NCBI GenBank assembly: GCA_023404955.1
Contig: JAEXZY010000124.1
Coordinates: 1-49,376 of the forward strand
Length of the DNA stretch: 49,376 bases
Direction of reading: 5' to 3'
Source: Actinomycetes bacterium
Lineage (GTDB): Bacteria > Actinomycetota > Actinomycetes > Mycobacteriales > Mycobacteriaceae
In this document: piece after piece, positions 31,925 to 40,430 of the stretch
Position numbering within the stretch: position 1 is the stretch's first letter
Layout: each line of letters begins with the position of its first letter
Program-made: the position numbers and the translations under genes
Notes under the pieces: model-generated
The model's input: the letters and a program-made list of their open reading frames with translations, nothing else
Told to the model about the DNA's origin: nothing
Databases searched by the model: none

Positions 31925-33115
31925 ATGGGCACTGCCGTCGACGCTGACCGGGTAGCCGAGGCCGCACACCGGGTCGTGCGCGAGCACGATCCGCGGACGG
32001 TGCCGATACCGGAGTACCTGGGCGCATGCTTCGACGCGGGTCTGTCGTGGGTGCATTTCCCCGAAGGCTTCGGCGGGCTCGGAGTCTCCCGTGGCCTGCA
32101 GGCGGTCGCTGACCGCATCCTGCAGGGCGCGGGAGGTCCCGTACCGCTCGGCCTCAATCCGATGGGGTACGGCATGGCCGCGCCCACCATCCGTGAACAC
32201 GCCCAGACCGACGACGTTCGTCGTGAACTGTTGCGGCCGCTGGCCACCACCGAGCACATCTGGTGTCAGTTGTTCTCCGAGCCGGGCGCAGGCTCTGACG
32301 TCGCCGGGCTCGCGACCTCCGCGGTGGCCGACGGCGACGCGTGGGTGATCAACGGACAGAAGGTGTGGACCAGCCTGGCGCACCGGGCGCGATGGGGACT
32401 GTTGCTCGCGCGCTCCGACCCGGATGCGCCCAAGCACAAAGGCCTGACCTACTTCGTCGTCGACATGCACGGCCCGGGGGTCGAGACCCGCCCGCTGCGA
32501 CAGATGACGGGCCACGCCGAATTCAACGAGGTGTACTTCAGCGACGCCCGAATCCCCGACACCCACCGGCTGGGTGGGATAGGCGACGGCTGGCGCGTGG
32601 CGATGACGACGCTGATGAACGAGCGCAGCGCGCTGGGCGCCAGCGGGAGCCGGCGCGGCGCCGGAACGATCGCCGACGCGGTGAACCTGTGGGCGTCGCG
32701 CCCTGACCGGCAGACCGCGGTGCTGCGTGACCGACTCACCAGTCTCTGGCTGCGAGCCGAGGCGCAGCGGCTGACCTCGGAACGATCCCGCGCATCGGCC
32801 ACGGTCGGCGGGCCCGGCCCCGAGGGATCGATCGGCAAGCTCGTCGGCGCCGAGCTGAACCAGCACATCTACGAGTTCTGCATGGATTTCCTCGGGCCGG
32901 AAGGCCTGCTCTACGACGGGTACGGCGCAGGGGACGGCGACCCCGACGACTACCGCGGACCCATCCAGCAGCGTTTCCTGCGCAGCCGGGCGAACACGAT
33001 CGAAGGCGGCACGTCCGAGGTGATGCGCAACATCCTGGGTGAGCGGGTGCTCGGCCTGCCGGGTGATCTGCGGGCGGATGCGGGGATGGCGTGGAAGGAG
33101 ATCCCGCGTGGCTGA
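31925..33115 (+). CDS. acyl-CoA dehydrogenase, catalytic-type partner
   Basis: 396 aa FAD enzyme. Typical blocks are IWCQLFSEPGAGSDVAG, WVINGQKVWTS, the substrate loop MTGHAEFNEVYFSDARIP and the C-terminal EGGTSEVMRNILGERVLGLPGD. It is the same type as the C-terminal half of FadE6. It overlaps the next gene by eight bases; the two together probably form an alpha2beta2 complex as in the steroid and bulky acyl-CoA dehydrogenases of mycobacteria. The substrate is unknown. Start supported by the leaderless -10 element at 31913. Confidence 0.92.
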   Translation: MGTAVDADRVAEAAHRVVREHDPRTVPIPEYLGACFDAGLSWVHFPEGFGGLGVSRGLQAVADRILQGAGGPVPLGLNPMGYGMAAPTIREHAQTDDVRRELLRPLATTEHIWCQLFSEPGAGSDVAGLATSAVADGDAWVINGQKVWTSLAHRARWGLLLARSDPDAPKHKGLTYFVVDMHGPGVETRPLRQMTGHAEFNEVYFSDARIPDTHRLGGIGDGWRVAMTTLMNERSALGASGSRRGAGTIADAVNLWASRPDRQTAVLRDRLTSLWLRAEAQRLTSERSRASATVGGPGPEGSIGKLVGAELNQHIYEFCMDFLGPEGLLYDGYGAGDGDPDDYRGPIQQRFLRSRANTIEGGTSEVMRNILGERVLGLPGDLRADAGMAWKEIPRG

Positions 33116-34265
33116 GACCACCATGGCCGAGGTTGCGGCGGGTGACGAGTTCGTCTTCACCGACGAGCAGCAGCAGCTGCGCGCGGCGGTGCGGAAGTTC
33201 TGCGCCGAGCGCATCGACGAGACCGCGATCCGCGCGGTGATGGAGTCCGATCCGCCCTACGACCCGGCGGTGTGGACGCGGCTGGGCACCGAGCTGGGTG
33301 TGCTCGGCTTGGCGGTGCCCGAATCCGTCGGCGGCGTCGGCGGCACGCTGATCGATCAGGCGGTGGCCATCGAGGAACTCGGCGCGGCGCTCGCACCCGG
33401 GCCGCTGGTCGGCACCGTGTACCTCGCGATCCCGGCACTCGTCGCGGCATCGGCACCATCTGATCTGCTCGACTCGTTGGCCGACGGCACGCGCACGGCT
33501 GCGTTCGCAATCGGCGAGGTCACCGCCGCGCCCGCGGACGAAAACTGGAGCCTCACCGGCACAGTGGAACGGGTGGTCGACGCCGGCTCCGCTGACCTCC
33601 TACTTGTCGCCGCCGACGCCCCCGACGGCACCGCGCTGTTCGCCGTCGACACGGATTCCACTGCGGTGCAGCGGGTTCGGCTGACGACGCTGGACCCCAC
33701 CCGACCACAAGCCACCGTGACGCTGACAGAGGCGCCCGCACGGCTGATCGCGGGCGCCGACGAGGCGGATCGGGTGATCGCCCACGCTCTGCACGTCGGC
33801 TCGGCACTGCTCGCGGTCGAACAGGTGGGCGCAGCACAGCATCTGCTCGATCTGAGCGTCGACTATGCGAAGAACCGTCTGCAGTTCGGCCGCCCGATCG
33901 GCTCGTTCCAAGCGGTCAAGCACAAGCTGTCCGATGCGCTGATCGCCGTCGAGCACGCCCGCTCGACCGCCTACCACGCGATCTGGGCGCTCACCTACGG
34001 CACCGACGACCCGGCGCTGGCCGTCAGCATCGCCCAAGCCGTGTGCTCGGCGGCCCTCACACAGATCGCCAACGACACCATCCAGGTGCACGGCGGTATC
34101 GGATTCACCTGGGAGCACCAGGCCCATCTGTACTACAAGCGGGCCTACACCGACGCCGCGCTGCTGGGCAGCGCAGAAGACCACCGCGCCCGGGTCGCCG
34201 AGCTCGTGCTCGACGTCGTGACCGCCACGCCCGGGCCGCGCGTCGCTACCGGGAAGCCGCGCTGA
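33108..34265 (+). CDS. acyl-CoA dehydrogenase, partner subunit
   Basis: 385 aa. The GTG at 33108 is chosen because GGAG lies 7 bases upstream; an ATG at codon 6 (33123) lacks one. The protein has the N-terminal helical domain FTDEQQQLRAAVRKFCAE, a reduced middle domain without the EPGAGSD block, and the C-terminal block DTIQVHGGIGFTWEHQAHLYYKRAY that also ends the N-terminal half of FadE6. Such partners supply part of the FAD or active site in heteromeric complexes. Coupled to the preceding gene by overlap. Confidence 0.9.
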   Translation: MAETTMAEVAAGDEFVFTDEQQQLRAAVRKFCAERIDETAIRAVMESDPPYDPAVWTRLGTELGVLGLAVPESVGGVGGTLIDQAVAIEELGAALAPGPLVGTVYLAIPALVAASAPSDLLDSLADGTRTAAFAIGEVTAAPADENWSLTGTVERVVDAGSADLLLVAADAPDGTALFAVDTDSTAVQRVRLTTLDPTRPQATVTLTEAPARLIAGADEADRVIAHALHVGSALLAVEQVGAAQHLLDLSVDYAKNRLQFGRPIGSFQAVKHKLSDALIAVEHARSTAYHAIWALTYGTDDPALAVSIAQAVCSAALTQIANDTIQVHGGIGFTWEHQAHLYYKRAYTDAALLGSAEDHRARVAELVLDVVTATPGPRVATGKPR

Positions 34266-34277
34266 GAGGGGACGACA

Positions 34278-34523
34278 ATGATTGACAGACAACGACTTCT
34301 GGGTGCGGCGATGATCGCCGCAACCCTTGCCGTACCCGTCGTCGCCCTGTCCGCGGCACCGAGCGCCGTCGCGCAGCCTCCCGGTTCGTGCCCGCCCGGC
34401 CAGACCGGCGTGATCTACGGGTGCACGCCGTTCTGCCTGCCGGGTAAGGCGCTCGACCTGAACACCGGTCTGTGCATGCCGGTGGCCCCACCGCCGCCTG
34501 CTGCTCCGACGTCACAGTACTGA
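34278..34523 (+). CDS. small secreted Cys/Pro-rich protein
   Basis: 81 aa. The signal peptide is about residues 1-32 (MIDRQRLLGAAMIAATLAVP ... SAVAQ). The short mature part has four cysteines in SCPPGQTGVIYGCTPFCLPG and GLCMPV, then a proline tail. Two disulfides are likely. Not a recognised family; similar small secreted proteins are frequent in mycobacteria. GAGGGG ribosome site 7 bases before the ATG, and it follows the dehydrogenase pair by 12 bases. Confidence 0.72.
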   Translation: MIDRQRLLGAAMIAATLAVPVVALSAAPSAVAQPPGSCPPGQTGVIYGCTPFCLPGKALDLNTGLCMPVAPPPPAAPTSQY

Positions 34524-34530
34524 GCCGCCG

Positions 34531-35943
34531 ATGAACCGAGTGGACCGCTTCTTCGAGATCACGGCCCGCCAGTCGACGCTGGGCACCGAAATACGTGGCG
34601 GTGTGGTCACGTTCATCGCGATGGCCTACATCATCGTGCTGAACCCGATCATCCTGTCGAGTCCGAAGGACGTCAGCGGACAGTCGCTGGACTTCGCGCA
34701 GGTGTCGGCCACGACCGCGCTCGCCGCGGGCACGATGACGATCCTGTTCGGACTGATCGCGCGGCTGCCGTTCGCCTTCGCCGCCGGCCTGGGTATCAAT
34801 TCGTTTCTGGCCACCACGGTCGTCGGTGAACTGACCTGGGCCGAAGCGATGGGCCTGGTGGTCATCAACGGTGTGATCATCGTGCTGCTCGCGGTCACGG
34901 GCTTGCGCCGCCTCATCTTCGACGCGGTGCCGATGCCGCTGAAGCTGGCCATCACCGCGGGTATCGGACTGTTCATCCTGTTCATCGGCCTGGTCGACTC
35001 CGGTTTCATCTCCTCGACCGGATTGGCCTCTCCCCCGGTCGGATTGGGCGCAGGCGGACTGGGCTCTCTGACCACCGTGCCGACGTTGGTCTTCATCCTC
35101 ACGCTGCTGCTGACGGGCATTCTCGTGTCCCGCCGCGTGCGCGGCGGCATCCTCATCGGGCTCGTGGCCGGCACCGTCGTCGCCGTCGTCATCGAAGCGA
35201 TCTGGCACCTCGGCTCGGCCACCGAGAAGCCCGGTGGGTGGTCCCTGTCGGTGCCGACGTTGTCCGGGTCTCCGTTCGCACTACCCGATCTCGGGTTGGT
35301 CGGCGAGTTCAGCTTGAACAGCTTCAGCCGGATCGGCGTGATCGCCGCGGTGATCCTCATCTTCACGCTGGTGTTCGCGAACTTCTTCGACGCGATGGGC
35401 ACGATGACCGGCCTGTCCCGGGAAGCCGGATTGTCCGACGCGCAGGGCAATTTCCCGCGTCTGCGGGCCGCGCTCGTCGTCGAAGGTGCAGGGGCCGTGG
35501 TCGGTGGCGCCACGTCGTCGTCGTCGAACACCGTGTTCATCGAGTCCGGGGCGGGCATCGAGGAAGGCGCGCGCACCGGCCTCGCCAACCTGGTCACCGG
35601 CGTGCTGTTCCTCGCCGCGATGTTCGTCTCACCGCTGGCGTCGATCGTGCCGACGGAGGTGGCCGCAGCGGCGCTGGTGATCGTCGGAGCGATGATGGTG
35701 TCGCATCTGAGACACATCGACCTCTCGGAATTCTCGGTCGCGCTGCCCGTCGTCCTCACCGTGGCTGTGATGCCGTTCAGCTATTCCATCGCCAACGGCA
35801 TCGGTGTCGGGTTCATCTCCTGGGTCGTGATGCGATCCGCCGCGGGCAAGGCCCGCGAGATCAGCCCGCTGCTGTGGGTGGTGGCCGTCGGGTTCGCGAT
35901 CTACTTCGCCCGCACGCCGTTGGAATCACTGCTCGGCGTCTGA
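34531..35943 (+). CDS. NCS2-type purine permease (AzgA/PbuG family)
   Basis: 470 aa transporter with about 12-14 membrane helices. The N-terminus FFEITARQSTLGTEIRGGVVTFIAMAYIIVLNP is the signature of the adenine/guanine/hypoxanthine permeases. Other family blocks are FAAGLGINSF, FANFFDAMGTMTGL and the substrate-site loop GGATSSSSNTVFIESGAGIEEGARTGLANL. It should import a purine base by proton symport. It starts 7 bases after the small secreted protein and overlaps the convergent TetR gene by 43 bases. Confidence 0.92.
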   Translation: MNRVDRFFEITARQSTLGTEIRGGVVTFIAMAYIIVLNPIILSSPKDVSGQSLDFAQVSATTALAAGTMTILFGLIARLPFAFAAGLGINSFLATTVVGELTWAEAMGLVVINGVIIVLLAVTGLRRLIFDAVPMPLKLAITAGIGLFILFIGLVDSGFISSTGLASPPVGLGAGGLGSLTTVPTLVFILTLLLTGILVSRRVRGGILIGLVAGTVVAVVIEAIWHLGSATEKPGGWSLSVPTLSGSPFALPDLGLVGEFSLNSFSRIGVIAAVILIFTLVFANFFDAMGTMTGLSREAGLSDAQGNFPRLRAALVVEGAGAVVGGATSSSSNTVFIESGAGIEEGARTGLANLVTGVLFLAAMFVSPLASIVPTEVAAAALVIVGAMMVSHLRHIDLSEFSVALPVVLTVAVMPFSYSIANGIGVGFISWVVMRSAAGKAREISPLLWVVAVGFAIYFARTPLESLLGV

Positions 35944-36503
35944 CGGGCCGCACGCTCCGCGGCCACCCCCATGATCACGGCGTGGATCTGTCGCTCGATG
36001 TCCTCGCGGGTGAGCACGTCCGGGGATTCGTTGGCCAGCGCGAACACCTGCCCGCTCAGGTAGGTCAGCAGCACCGAGGTCTGCTCGTCACACAGTGCGC
36101 GATCCATCTCGATGCCGTTGGCGTGGTGCAGCGCCATCACCAATCGTTCTGCCAAAGCGCGGTAACTCTCCGAGATCTGGCGGAAACCCGACGCGATGCC
36201 GGGATCGCGGCGCGCCGACATCGTCAGCTCCAGGCGCGCCCTGGTCCGTGACAACTGTGGCTCGCGCCCGACGGACAGGATCTGGTCGGCCAGCATCCTC
36301 GCGATGACCTCCCCGCTGCTGTTCGGGGCATCCTTGAACACCTCGGTGAAGGTCTCCGCGTCATAGCGCACCAATTGGTCGGCGATTCCGTGCAACAGCG
36401 CGGCCCGGGTGCGGTAGTAGAACGACGTGGTGCCGTCGGGGACGCCGGCGTGACGGTCGACCTTGAGGTGGCTCAATCCGCGGGGACCCTGGTCGGCGAG
36501 CAA
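35901..36503 (-). CDS. TetR family regulator with problematic start codon
   Basis: 200 aa from the TTG at 36503, but this start loses the first helix of the DNA-binding domain. The same frame stays open upstream to 36569 and encodes VENRRKHNAAERRRQLCDAA, a normal TetR N-terminus, with no ATG, GTG or TTG available there (a CTG exists at 36524). The helix-turn-helix is then GLSHLKVDRHAGVPDGTTSFYYRTRAALLHGI. A -10 element at 36576-36581 places the expected leaderless start exactly on the in-frame codon GTC. So the true product probably starts near 36569 or the start codon has been lost. Its 3' end overlaps the purine permease. Confidence 0.75.
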   Translation of the reverse strand: MLADQGPRGLSHLKVDRHAGVPDGTTSFYYRTRAALLHGIADQLVRYDAETFTEVFKDAPNSSGEVIARMLADQILSVGREPQLSRTRARLELTMSARRDPGIASGFRQISESYRALAERLVMALHHANGIEMDRALCDEQTSVLLTYLSGQVFALANESPDVLTREDIERQIHAVIMGVAAERAARQTPSSDSNGVRAK

Positions 36504-36575
36504 AGCTATGGCGGCGTCGCACAGCTGGCGACGTCGCTCGGCAGCATTGTGTTTACGCCTGTTCTCGACACTGCA

Positions 36576-36581
36576 ATCCTA
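36576..36581 (-). promoter_or_regulatory. -10 hexamer TAGGAT of the TetR gene
   Basis: On the minus strand TAGGAT is followed by six bases and then the in-frame GTC at 36569-36567. An out-of-frame GTG lies two bases before it. The spacing equals that of the other leaderless genes in the window. Confidence 0.4.
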
Positions 36582-36604
36582 CGTCGCGCAGTCAGGCCAC
36601 ACTG

Positions 36605-37600
36605 TCACCTCAGGACGGCGTCGGCGGCCTTCAGTGTGTGGGCGGCGATCTGCAGGCCTTCCAGTGGACCGAACGCCACGTCCTCGTGTTCGATGTTGAC
36701 CCACATGTCGGGATCGACATCCGCCAGGGCCAGCAGGAAGCGACGCCAGAAGTCGACGTCGTGGCCCCGACCCACTGCCACGAAATCCCACGACGAGTCT
36801 TCGGGCCACTTGTTGACGACGTGCCTGCCGCCCAGCCCAGTGGGATTCTGCGCCAGAGGAATTCGCGTGAAGCGCTCGTCGAGGACGCCGTAGACACGAC
36901 AGTTCTCGTTGATTCGGGTGTCCTTGGCGGCCGCGTGCACCACCAGCGGACCGAGCCACTCGATCGCGGCGACGGGATCTATGCCCTGCCAGAACAGGTG
37001 CGACGGATCCAGTTCTGCACCGATGCTCGTCGCTCCGATGCGATCGACGAGTCGCTTCAGTGTCGGCGGGTTGAACACCAGATTCTGCGGATGCATCTCG
37101 ATGGCCACCGTCACGCCGTTCTCCCGGGCCAGGCTGTCGATGTCGGACCAGAACGGCAAGGCCACCTCGTCCCACTGGTAGTCCAGTGAGTCCAGGGAGC
37201 CCGAGTCCCAGGTGTTGACATGCCAGGCGGGCCATTCTCCGCCGGGATGCGCCTGTGGCAGACCGGACATCGTCACCACCCGGTCGACACCGAGCATTCC
37301 CGCGACCCGAATCGCAATGCGCAGATCGTCGGCGTCGTCGGGCCCCACCTCCGGGTCCGGATGCAGCGGATTGCCGTTGCAGTTGAGGCCGGCGATCGAC
37401 ACCCCGGTGTCATCGAACACCGCCAGGTACTCCGCCGGCGACACCTCGCCGGACAGCAGACCGGTGACCGGCAGGTGCGGCGTGGGCAGGAACCCGCCGG
37501 CATTGATCTCGGCCCCGATCAGACCGAGCGAGGAGATCGTCTCGAGTGCCTCGCGCAGCGGCTTGTCGTGCAGGATCGCGGTGTACACGCCGAGCTTCAT
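36605..37600 (-). CDS. sugar phosphate isomerase/epimerase, TIM barrel
   Basis: 331 aa xylose-isomerase-like TIM barrel (AP endonuclease 2 family). The start is MKLGVYTAILHDKPLREALE; metal-binding residues are expected in VAIEMHPQNLVFNP (Glu, His), GAELDPSHLFWQG (Asp, His) and HAAAKDTRI, and Glu in NIEHED. Such enzymes isomerise or epimerise sugar and inositol intermediates. It is the last gene of the LacI-controlled operon and overlaps the previous gene by four bases (ATGA). Confidence 0.87.
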   Translation of the reverse strand: MKLGVYTAILHDKPLREALETISSLGLIGAEINAGGFLPTPHLPVTGLLSGEVSPAEYLAVFDDTGVSIAGLNCNGNPLHPDPEVGPDDADDLRIAIRVAGMLGVDRVVTMSGLPQAHPGGEWPAWHVNTWDSGSLDSLDYQWDEVALPFWSDIDSLARENGVTVAIEMHPQNLVFNPPTLKRLVDRIGATSIGAELDPSHLFWQGIDPVAAIEWLGPLVVHAAAKDTRINENCRVYGVLDERFTRIPLAQNPTGLGGRHVVNKWPEDSSWDFVAVGRGHDVDFWRRFLLALADVDPDMWVNIEHEDVAFGPLEGLQIAAHTLKAADAVLR

Positions 37601-38469
37601 CGGTACTTCTCCACGTAGTCGGTCATCGTCTTCAGTTGATAGCGCGACACCTCGTTAGCGGTCTCGTCCTCGGCGAAGACACTCGACACCATCACGGTGT
37701 CGTCCCGGTCGTAGAAACCGAGTCGGGCCAGACCGCCGAAGAACTGGTCCCAGTCCACGTCGCCGTCACCGATCTTGAGGTGCTGATGAACACGCACGGG
37801 ATTACCCGGCGGGTTGGTGATGTAGCGCAGACCGTGGGAGCGGTGATGGTCCATGGTGTCGGCGACATGCACCAGCCGCAGCAGATCTCCCGCGTCCGTC
37901 ATGATCTCCGACATGTTGCCGCCCATGTGAAATGAGTGGCACGCGACGTACACCATCCCGATATGGGGTGAGTTCACGCCACGGATGATGCGGATCGCTT
38001 CCAGACCGTCCTCGACGAAATCATCGGGATGCGGATCGATGCGCACATCGATACCTTCTCGCTCGAACAGCGGCAGGAGTTCTTCCATCGACCGGAAGAA
38101 GGCTCGCTCGGATTCCTCGGCCTTCTCCGGCCGGCCGGAGAACTCGGTGTTGATCACGTTCACCCCGAGGTCGACGGTGATCTGCACGACGCGTTTCCAG
38201 TTCCGCACGGCCGCCTCCCGGGCGTCCTCGTCCGGTCCCGACCAGCGCAGCACAGGGAGCACCGATGCGATGCCCACACCTGCGGATGCGCACGCCGCGC
38301 GGAACTTGGCCACCAGCGCGTCGTCGGCGCGCGGATGGTTGAAGAACGGGATGAAATCCCGGTGCGGAGTCAACTGCAGGTGTTCGTAGCCGAGTTCCGC
38401 CACCACCGCCGGCAGGTCGAGCAGCGAGTGGTCGTGGTGGAACGGGGTGGGGTCGAGTGCGATTTTCAC
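37597..38469 (-). CDS. IolH-like sugar phosphate isomerase/epimerase
   Basis: 290 aa TIM barrel. The sequence MKIALDPTPFHHDHSLLDLP, SVLPVLRWSGPDEDAREAAV, NTEFSGRPEKAEESERAFF and HLKIGDGDVDW closely resembles what is remembered of corynebacterial IolH, a protein of inositol clusters with no firm reaction. Metal ligands fall in RIDPHPDDF and YVACHSFHM. The GTG start is four bases after the dehydrogenase stop. The identification as IolH type is from memory and not from alignment. Confidence 0.83.
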   Translation of the reverse strand: MKIALDPTPFHHDHSLLDLPAVVAELGYEHLQLTPHRDFIPFFNHPRADDALVAKFRAACASAGVGIASVLPVLRWSGPDEDAREAAVRNWKRVVQITVDLGVNVINTEFSGRPEKAEESERAFFRSMEELLPLFEREGIDVRIDPHPDDFVEDGLEAIRIIRGVNSPHIGMVYVACHSFHMGGNMSEIMTDAGDLLRLVHVADTMDHHRSHGLRYITNPPGNPVRVHQHLKIGDGDVDWDQFFGGLARLGFYDRDDTVMVSSVFAEDETANEVSRYQLKTMTDYVEKYR

Positions 38470-38473
38470 GCGG

Positions 38474-39514
38474 TCACGCTCCGGGGATCGAGGCGCGGTC
38501 GACCATGGTCACCGCGACGGGCTGTCCGGACGTCAGGGCTTGCACTCCGGCTTCGCAGACCGCGGTCGCGGCGTAGCCATCCCACGCGCCCGGGCCGTCG
38601 ACATAGGTTCCTGTGGTGGCGCCACGGCGCACGGCGTCGACCCACCGTTGGATTTCGGTGTCGTAGGCACTGCCGAAACGCTCACGGAACCCGGGCGTGA
38701 TGACGCCACCCCAGGTGCCGGGTGCGCTCTTGCGAACCAGGCCGACGTCGAGACCGATCATCGCGCTGCCCTTTTCGGCCACCAGTTCGGTCCGCACCTC
38801 GTAGGCCACCCCGGTGGTGACGAACAGCTCGACATCGACGTGCTTGCCACTGGTGGTGCGCAGGATCGCGAACTGGGGATCGAACAACCCCTCGCGGGCA
38901 GACGGATTCGGTGTCGGCGTGACGATCTGGATCGACGTGACCTCCTCGCCGAGCAGGAACCGGGTGACGTCCACTTCGTGGACGAGAGAATCCCGCACCG
39001 TCATCGCCGAGTCGAAATGATCCGGCACCGCGGGGTTGCGGTGCACGCAGTGCAGCAGCAGCGGAGCACCGAGCTCACCGCTGTCGATGAGTGCCTTGAG
39101 TTCGGCGTATTCACGATCGAAGCGCCGCATGAATCCGACCTGGATGAGGCGCACCCCGAGTTGGGCTTCGCGGCGCACCACCGCCAGTGAGGTCTCGACG
39201 TCGGTGGTGAGCGGCTTCTCGCACAGCACCGGCTTGCGGTGCTCCAGGCAGGCCAGCAGTTGCTTCTCGTGGGTCGGCCCCGGCGTCGCCAACACCACGG
39301 CGTCGACGTCGGGATCGGCGATCGCATCGAGCGGATCGGTGATCGCGCGGCAGCCGGGGATGCCGGCGGCGATCTCCTCGGCCTTTTCGGTGATGTAGTC
39401 GTTGACCACGGCGACGCGGGCACCGGAGATCTTGGACTGGATGCGGGCGACGTGATCGGCGCCCATCAGGCCGACACCGAGGACGGCGATGCGCAAATCT
39501 CCAGAGGCGGACAT
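38474..39514 (-). CDS. Gfo/Idh/MocA dehydrogenase (inositol 2-dehydrogenase-like)
   Basis: 346 aa NAD-dependent oxidoreductase. The Rossmann loop is AVLGVGLMGADHVARI, the family motif CEKPL holds the catalytic Lys, and the D-x3-H motif is DSLVHEVD. This set fits inositol or scyllo-inositol dehydrogenases, which make inosose from an inositol. The ATG has the ribosome site TTAGGAG 8 bases upstream. It sits between two TIM-barrel isomerases in the operon. Confidence 0.9.
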   Translation of the reverse strand: MSASGDLRIAVLGVGLMGADHVARIQSKISGARVAVVNDYITEKAEEIAAGIPGCRAITDPLDAIADPDVDAVVLATPGPTHEKQLLACLEHRKPVLCEKPLTTDVETSLAVVRREAQLGVRLIQVGFMRRFDREYAELKALIDSGELGAPLLLHCVHRNPAVPDHFDSAMTVRDSLVHEVDVTRFLLGEEVTSIQIVTPTPNPSAREGLFDPQFAILRTTSGKHVDVELFVTTGVAYEVRTELVAEKGSAMIGLDVGLVRKSAPGTWGGVITPGFRERFGSAYDTEIQRWVDAVRRGATTGTYVDGPGAWDGYAATAVCEAGVQALTSGQPVAVTMVDRASIPGA

Positions 39515-39524
39515 GGGTCGGCTC

Positions 39525-40430
39525 CTAACGGAAGGTGACGGAGGGGATGCCGCAGGACCCGAGGTAGGACCGGGTGCGCTGGGCGATGGGGAGCGGGGCG
39601 TCGACCTCGCAGGGGTACATGTCCTGCTCGACGATCGCGAACACGTCGATGCCGAGACGCTCGATCTCCGCCAGCAGCGGCGGCATGTCCGGGATGCCCA
39701 GGGGCGGTTCGATCATGGCGCCGAGCTTGACGGCCTCGCCGAACGGCAGGTCTTCGGCTTCGACCTTGGCGCGCACCTCGGGATCCACTTGCTTGAGGTG
39801 CAGGTACCCGATGCGCTCGGGTGCGCGACGGATGATCGCGATGTTGTCGCCACCGCAGTACGAGATGTGCCCGGTGTCCAGGCAGAGGTTCACATACCGG
39901 CTGTCGGTGCCGTCCAGGAAGCGGTAGACGTTCTCTTCGGTGTCGACGTGCGAGTCCGCATGCGGGTGGTATTGCGCTCGGACACCGTAGGTTTCGAACA
40001 TCGCCTTACCGAGTGCATTCATGCCCTCGGTCTTCTTGCGCCACTGCTCGGCGGTGAGCGTCCGGTCTTCGAGCACGGCTCCGGTCGACGGATCGCGCCA
40101 CATCTCCGGGATGACAACGACGTGTGCACCACCGACCGCGGCGGTCAGTCGTGCCACGTCCTCGATCTGCGTCCAGACCGCATCCCAGGCGTCGTCCTGG
40201 TGCAGGTGTTCGAAAACCGTTCCGGCCGAGAGCTTCAGACCTCGCGAGCTGAGCTCTGCCGACAGTTTCTCCGGATCGGTGGGCAGGTAGCCGTAGGGTC
40301 CGAGCTCGATCCATTCATAGCCTGATCGAGCGACCTCGTCGAGGAACCGGGCGTAGGGCGTCTGCTGCGGATCGTCGGGGAACCACACCCCCCACGAGTC
40401 CGGGGCAGAGCCGACGCGAATGGTGCTCAT
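39525..40430 (-). CDS. IolE-like TIM-barrel protein (inosose dehydratase/isomerase family)
   Basis: 301 aa. It begins IRVGSAPDSWGVWFPDDPQQT, the WGVW block typical of inosose dehydratases and related isomerases. Metal-binding residues are seen in VVVIPEMW, AQYHPHADSHVD (His), NLCLDTGHISYCGGD (Asp, His) and HLKQVDP; the last Glu is in FAIVEQDMYP. It could dehydrate an inosose or isomerise a keto sugar. The ATG at 40430 overlaps the transporter stop by four bases and has an AAGGA ribosome site. A longer reading frame to 41069 lies inside the transporter gene and is not used. Confidence 0.87.
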   Translation of the reverse strand: MSTIRVGSAPDSWGVWFPDDPQQTPYARFLDEVARSGYEWIELGPYGYLPTDPEKLSAELSSRGLKLSAGTVFEHLHQDDAWDAVWTQIEDVARLTAAVGGAHVVVIPEMWRDPSTGAVLEDRTLTAEQWRKKTEGMNALGKAMFETYGVRAQYHPHADSHVDTEENVYRFLDGTDSRYVNLCLDTGHISYCGGDNIAIIRRAPERIGYLHLKQVDPEVRAKVEAEDLPFGEAVKLGAMIEPPLGIPDMPPLLAEIERLGIDVFAIVEQDMYPCEVDAPLPIAQRTRSYLGSCGIPSVTFR

